Below, piece by piece: positions 61,047-64,000 of a stretch of 64,000 nucleotides of DNA. Both the position numbers and the translations under genes were made by a program. How positions within the stretch are numbered: the stretch's first letter is position 1; every line of letters begins with the position of its first letter. The DNA is taken from the NCBI RefSeq assembly GCF_020422885.1, contig NZ_CP084622.1, positions 3,677,001 through 3,741,000 on the forward strand. The letters are read 5' to 3'. Source of the stretch: Mesobacillus sp. S13. Its GTDB lineage: Bacteria > Bacillota > Bacilli > Bacillales > Cytobacillaceae. The notes beneath the pieces are model-generated. The model was not told the DNA's origin. It made no database searches and was given only the letters and a program-made list of their open reading frames with translations.

Positions 61047-62261
61047 TTACGCCTCAAGACTTGCCATTGGCCCAAAGAATTCGAAGTGAATTCTATCTTC
61101 TGTGACGCCCAGGTCTTTTAAGGCCGTGTTGATTGCTTTCATGAAGGAAACTGGTCCGCAGAAGTAGAAGTCTGCTTGTTCAAGATCCACGTTATCTTTT
61201 AGCCATTCTTTTGTTACATAGCCCTCAACGTCAAAGCTGTTGTTATCTCTGTCTTCTTCAGTTGGCTGATCGTAGAATACAACTGAGTTTACCTTTGCTT
61301 TTGCAGCAGCTGATGCGACTTCCTCTTTAAGTGCATGGACTTTGCCGTTCTGCGCTGCATGGATGAAGGTAACTTCTTTTTCCGGCTGCAGTTCCGCTAC
61401 TGTGTTCAGCATGCTGACCATTGGAGTCAGGCCAACTCCGCCGCTAAGCAGGACAACCGGAGTATCTTTTTCTGTATCAAGGAAGAAATCACCTGCAGGT
61501 GCACTGATTTGGAGAACTTCACCTTCCTCCACAGTATTGTGAAGGTAATTGGATACCTTTCCATCCGGAGTTTCCATGCCAGCTTCCTTTTTAACACTGA
61601 TACGGTAATAATCTTTTCCAGGAGCATCTGACAGGCTGTACTGGCGGATATGCGTGAATTTTTCCCCTTCGATTTCAAGCTTGATGCTGATATACTGACC
61701 TGGCTTGAATGAAGCAATTGCCTTTCTATCCACAGGCTTCAGGTAAAAAGAAGTGATGACTTCACTTTCCTCCACCTTTTTCTCCAAAATAAATGGACGG
61801 AATCCATCCCAGCCGCCGCTTTGGTTAGCAGCTGCCTCATACATTTCGGCTTCTACAGAAATGAACGCGTCGGCAATCACTCCATATGCCTCTGCCCAAG
61901 CATTGATGATCTCATCTGTTGCCGCATCACCAAGAACTTCTTTGATCGCAATCAGCAGGTGCTTTCCAACGATTGGGTAGTGCTCAGGAAGGATGCCGAG
62001 GCTGCGGTGCTTATGAGCGATTTGGTTTACAACCGGAAGGATTGCTTCCAGATTATCGATATATTTAGCAGCTGCATAGACAGTTCCAGCTAGCGCTCTT
62101 TGTTGTCGGCCCTGCTTTTGGTTCGCATGGTTAAAAATATTCAACAGCTCTGGATGATTTTCAAACATTGTTTTATAGAATACTGTCGTGATTTGTTCTC
62201 CGTGAACTTCAAGAACCGGCACTGTGGATTTAATGATTTCAATCGTTTTTTGATCTAGCAT
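61047..62261 (-). CDS. hmp: Flavohaemoglobin, nitric oxide dioxygenase
   Basis: Cytosolic enzyme of 404 residues that oxidises nitric oxide to nitrate with NAD(P)H and oxygen. N-terminal globin (about 1-135) with proximal His in IAHKHRSLGI (about 84), then a ferredoxin-reductase FAD domain (RQYSLSDAP, about 203) and NAD domain (LLSGGVGLTPMVSML, YFCGPVSFM). ATG at 62261 has GGGGAG with an 8-base spacer. A strong Fnr-type promoter precedes it, so it is probably co-regulated with nitrite ammonification, whose by-product is nitric oxide. Confidence 0.96.
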   Translation of the reverse strand: MLDQKTIEIIKSTVPVLEVHGEQITTVFYKTMFENHPELLNIFNHANQKQGRQQRALAGTVYAAAKYIDNLEAILPVVNQIAHKHRSLGILPEHYPIVGKHLLIAIKEVLGDAATDEIINAWAEAYGVIADAFISVEAEMYEAAANQSGGWDGFRPFILEKKVEESEVITSFYLKPVDRKAIASFKPGQYISIKLEIEGEKFTHIRQYSLSDAPGKDYYRISVKKEAGMETPDGKVSNYLHNTVEEGEVLQISAPAGDFFLDTEKDTPVVLLSGGVGLTPMVSMLNTVAELQPEKEVTFIHAAQNGKVHALKEEVASAAAKAKVNSVVFYDQPTEEDRDNNSFDVEGYVTKEWLKDNVDLEQADFYFCGPVSFMKAINTALKDLGVTEDRIHFEFFGPMASLEA

Positions 62262-62317
62262 AATATACACTCCCCTATGTCTTTTCGTTAAGGTTTGTTT
62301 ACCTCATTCCCATAGTG

Positions 62318-62360
62318 ATTATAATAAATTACCTTAGCAGACTAAGTGATTCAAATCACA
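62318..62360 (-). promoter_or_regulatory. Fnr-type promoter of hmp
   Basis: Minus strand TGTGATTTGAATCACT (62345-62360), then TATAAT (62318-62323). With a start near 62311 the Fnr box is centred at about -41.5, the class II position, with no -35 hexamer needed. Confidence 0.82.
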
Positions 62361-62506
62361 CTATCGTAAAATAGTTCTTTTGACTCGGATTTTGCATTGG
62401 AATTTGCATCATACAAGCGGATTTCATGATTGAAATGAACCAAATTAAGAGGTATGACTGTTTAGTCCGACAATAACTTTTCAAAAGGAGGTCGAAGAAC
62501 ACTTTT

Positions 62507-62699
62507 TATAGAGAGAATTTTTAACTTTATAGCAGAAATTCAAGTTTTCTATCGAGATTTTCATTTCTATAGGGAAATCTTAAATTTTTATAGCGACTTT
62601 TTTATTTTTATAGCGAGAATCTGATTTATATAGCGGCTTTTTCACTTTTATAGCGAGAATTTGATTTATATAGCGACTTTTTCATTTATATAGCGAATT
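62507..62699. repeat. Tandem array D: ten 20-21-bp units
   Basis: TATAGCGA or a variant begins near 62507, 62528, 62550, 62568, 62589, 62609, 62629, 62649, 62669 and 62689; the last five steps are exactly 20. Typical unit: TATAGCGAGAATTTGATTTA, alternating with TATAGCGACTTTTTCATTTA, giving a 40-bp higher period. Left units are diverged. It lies between hmp (upstream side) and the menC terminator. Confidence 0.9.
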
Positions 62700-62740
62700 G
62701 GAAATTACCGCTGATTTTTACCAGTTTTTAAAAAAAATAA

Positions 62741-62762
62741 AAGCACTGCCTAAGCAGTGCTT
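62741..62762 (-). terminator. Terminator of menC
   Basis: AAGCACTGC (62741-62749) pairs with GCAGTGCTT (62754-62762); TTTATTTTTTT follows on the minus strand. Confidence 0.9.
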
Positions 62763-62768
62763 CTCCAC

Positions 62769-63881
62769 CTAAAATTCAAAACGTTCTTCAAAAATAGTAA
62801 CTTCCTTCAACCGCTTCCTGTTCAGTTCAAAGCCGATACCTGGTTTCTCTGGCAATTTGATCATTCCGTTTTCGACTTTGATTTCAGGCTCGATGATGTC
62901 TTGCTCCCAATAGCGGTCTGAGCCGGATATATCGCCTGGAATTGTGAATCCCGGAAGCGATGCGAGAGCGATATTGTGCGCTCTGGAGATGCCAAACTCA
63001 ATCATCCCGCCTGCCCAGACTGGAATCCCTTTCGAAACACAATAGTCATGGATCCGTTTTGCTTCTCCAAGTCCGCCGACACGGCCAATTTTAATATTGA
63101 TGACCCCACAGCTGCCTAACTCGACTGCTTTCCTTGCGTCATCAAAAGTAACGATGCTTTCATCCAGGCAAATTGGTGTCTCGATCCTGCCCTGAAGCGT
63201 AGCATGGTCAACAATGTCATCAAAACCAAGCGGCTGCTCGATCATCAGCAAACCAAACTCATCCAGTGCCTTTAAGCGGTCAACATCTTCCAAGGAATAG
63301 GCCGAGTTGGCATCCGCCATCAACGGTAGATCAGGAAATTGTTTACGAATTCCTGATATATAGTGATGATCATCTTCCGGACTGATTTTTACCTTAACAC
63401 GCTTGAAACCCTGCTCAAGATAGCCTTCGATTTGTTCCAACGCCTCAGGCAAATTCGGATTACCTACAACGACTCCGGCTGGGATGGCTTCCATCGTTCC
63501 GCCAATTAGCTTGGATAACGGGATGCCCTCTTTCTTCGCCTGTAAATCCCAAAGTGCTGTTTCCAGCCCTGCCTTCGCCATAAGGTTTCGACGCACGGAA
63601 CTGAACAGGTCGAAAGCTTGGTCAGGGTGGTTGATTCCCTTCTCTTTTAAAAGGGGAATGAGAAAGTCTCTAATCATATGATAAGAAGTTTGGACGGTTT
63701 CCTCTGTATACCATGGAGATGAAAAAGCCACACCTTCCCCATAACCGATAAAACCATTACGGTCTTCAACCTCAACGATAACAGCTTCTCTCTCCTTAAC
63801 TGAACCCAAATGGGTGGTGAAAGGCTGCTTCAATGGCATTTTAATAATTGATAAAGTAACAGCTTTAATGTCCAATGCCAT
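62769..63881 (-). CDS. menC: o-Succinylbenzoate synthase
   Basis: Enolase-superfamily enzyme of 370 residues in menaquinone synthesis; dehydrates SHCHC to o-succinylbenzoate. Catalytic KVKIS (about 163-167), metal ligands in ADANSAY, IEQPLG and LDESI, and the second Lys in KIGRVGG. It follows menE directly, overlapping its end. The start is uncertain: ATG 63881 or GTG 63884, with AAGG close by. Confidence 0.93.
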   Translation of the reverse strand: MALDIKAVTLSIIKMPLKQPFTTHLGSVKEREAVIVEVEDRNGFIGYGEGVAFSSPWYTEETVQTSYHMIRDFLIPLLKEKGINHPDQAFDLFSSVRRNLMAKAGLETALWDLQAKKEGIPLSKLIGGTMEAIPAGVVVGNPNLPEALEQIEGYLEQGFKRVKVKISPEDDHHYISGIRKQFPDLPLMADANSAYSLEDVDRLKALDEFGLLMIEQPLGFDDIVDHATLQGRIETPICLDESIVTFDDARKAVELGSCGVINIKIGRVGGLGEAKRIHDYCVSKGIPVWAGGMIEFGISRAHNIALASLPGFTIPGDISGSDRYWEQDIIEPEIKVENGMIKLPEKPGIGFELNRKRLKEVTIFEERFEF

Positions 63882-64000
63882 CACCCTTCGTTTCCAGCCA
63901 CTCGCGCAGCTTTCGCCTTAATAATTTCTTCGCGGCATTTCTTGGCAGGCTCTCTACAAAGTGGATTTGTTTTGGAAGCTTGTATTTTGCGAGTTTCCGT
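63865..64000 (-). CDS. menE: o-Succinylbenzoate-CoA ligase, C-terminal end only
   Basis: The last 44 codons of an AMP-forming acyl-CoA ligase run off the window edge ([20 protein letters not shown], then [16 protein letters not shown]). The catalytic A10-type Lys region (NAAKKLLRR; usually NASGKLLR) is visible. It overlaps menC by 17 bases and is its usual partner, converting o-succinylbenzoate to its CoA thioester. Identity rests on context plus this short tail. Confidence 0.82.
   Translation of the reverse strand, partial: RKLAKYKLPKQIHFVESLPRNAAKKLLRRKLREWLETKGDGIGH

Overview
The window is a chromosomal segment of a low-to-mid GC Gram-positive endospore former of the family Bacillaceae. 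Gene content and order follow the B. subtilis leuS-pepV and ytqA-asnB-metK-pckA-ytkD-dps-ythAB neighbourhoods, and start sites carry strong AGGAGG-type ribosome binding sites. Placement near Mesobacillus is an inference from the gene set (nitrite ammonification genes, dispersed repeats), not shown by a marker gene.

Layout: 1-6.8 kb is the pepV-ytzE-ytzG-ytgP-ytfP-cse60-ytwF block. 6.9-9.7 kb is leuS with a T-box leader. 9.8-17.5 kb is a carboxylic-acid module: glcDF with a divergent LutR-like repressor, then a hydroxyacid dehydrogenase and a GntP permease behind a sigma-54 promoter, next to the gene of a PAS-containing enhancer-binding protein. 17.6-18.2 kb is a CueP-type copper lipoprotein interrupted by one in-frame TGA exactly at a conserved metal-binding cysteine, with a bacterial SECIS-like hairpin behind it. 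19.9-29.4 kb is one 13-gene operon joining the ammonia-forming nitrite reductase NrfHA to a complete System I (Ccm) cytochrome c maturation set and three proteins I do not recognise. Fnr-like boxes lie upstream of it.

29.6-41.9 kb holds ytzC, ytqA, ytqB, ytpB, ytpA, ytoA, a C39-like peptidase, asnB, metK (SAM riboswitch) and pckA. An IS3-family element (42.0-43.5 kb) has landed in the loop of the pckA terminator. 43.5-57.7 kb continues with a DUF3231 gene, ytmB, ytmA, an ABC importer (ytlA, ytlC, ytlD), ytkD, dps, yidD, a beta-carbonic anhydrase, a Zur-boxed zinc-binding lipoprotein, a bd-type oxidase and small genes. 57.8-64 kb carries a second-type methionyl-tRNA synthetase under a T-box, an AT-rich P-loop gene, hmp with an Fnr-type promoter, menC and the end of menE.

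The strongest novelty candidates are the putative selenocysteine CueP, the nrfHA-Ccm operon with a CXXXY-type CcmE and a one-cysteine CcmH, and four unrelated intergenic tandem arrays whose periods are about 52 bp (two arrays) or 20-21 bp (two arrays), close to whole numbers of DNA helical turns. Three of the four lie between convergent genes.
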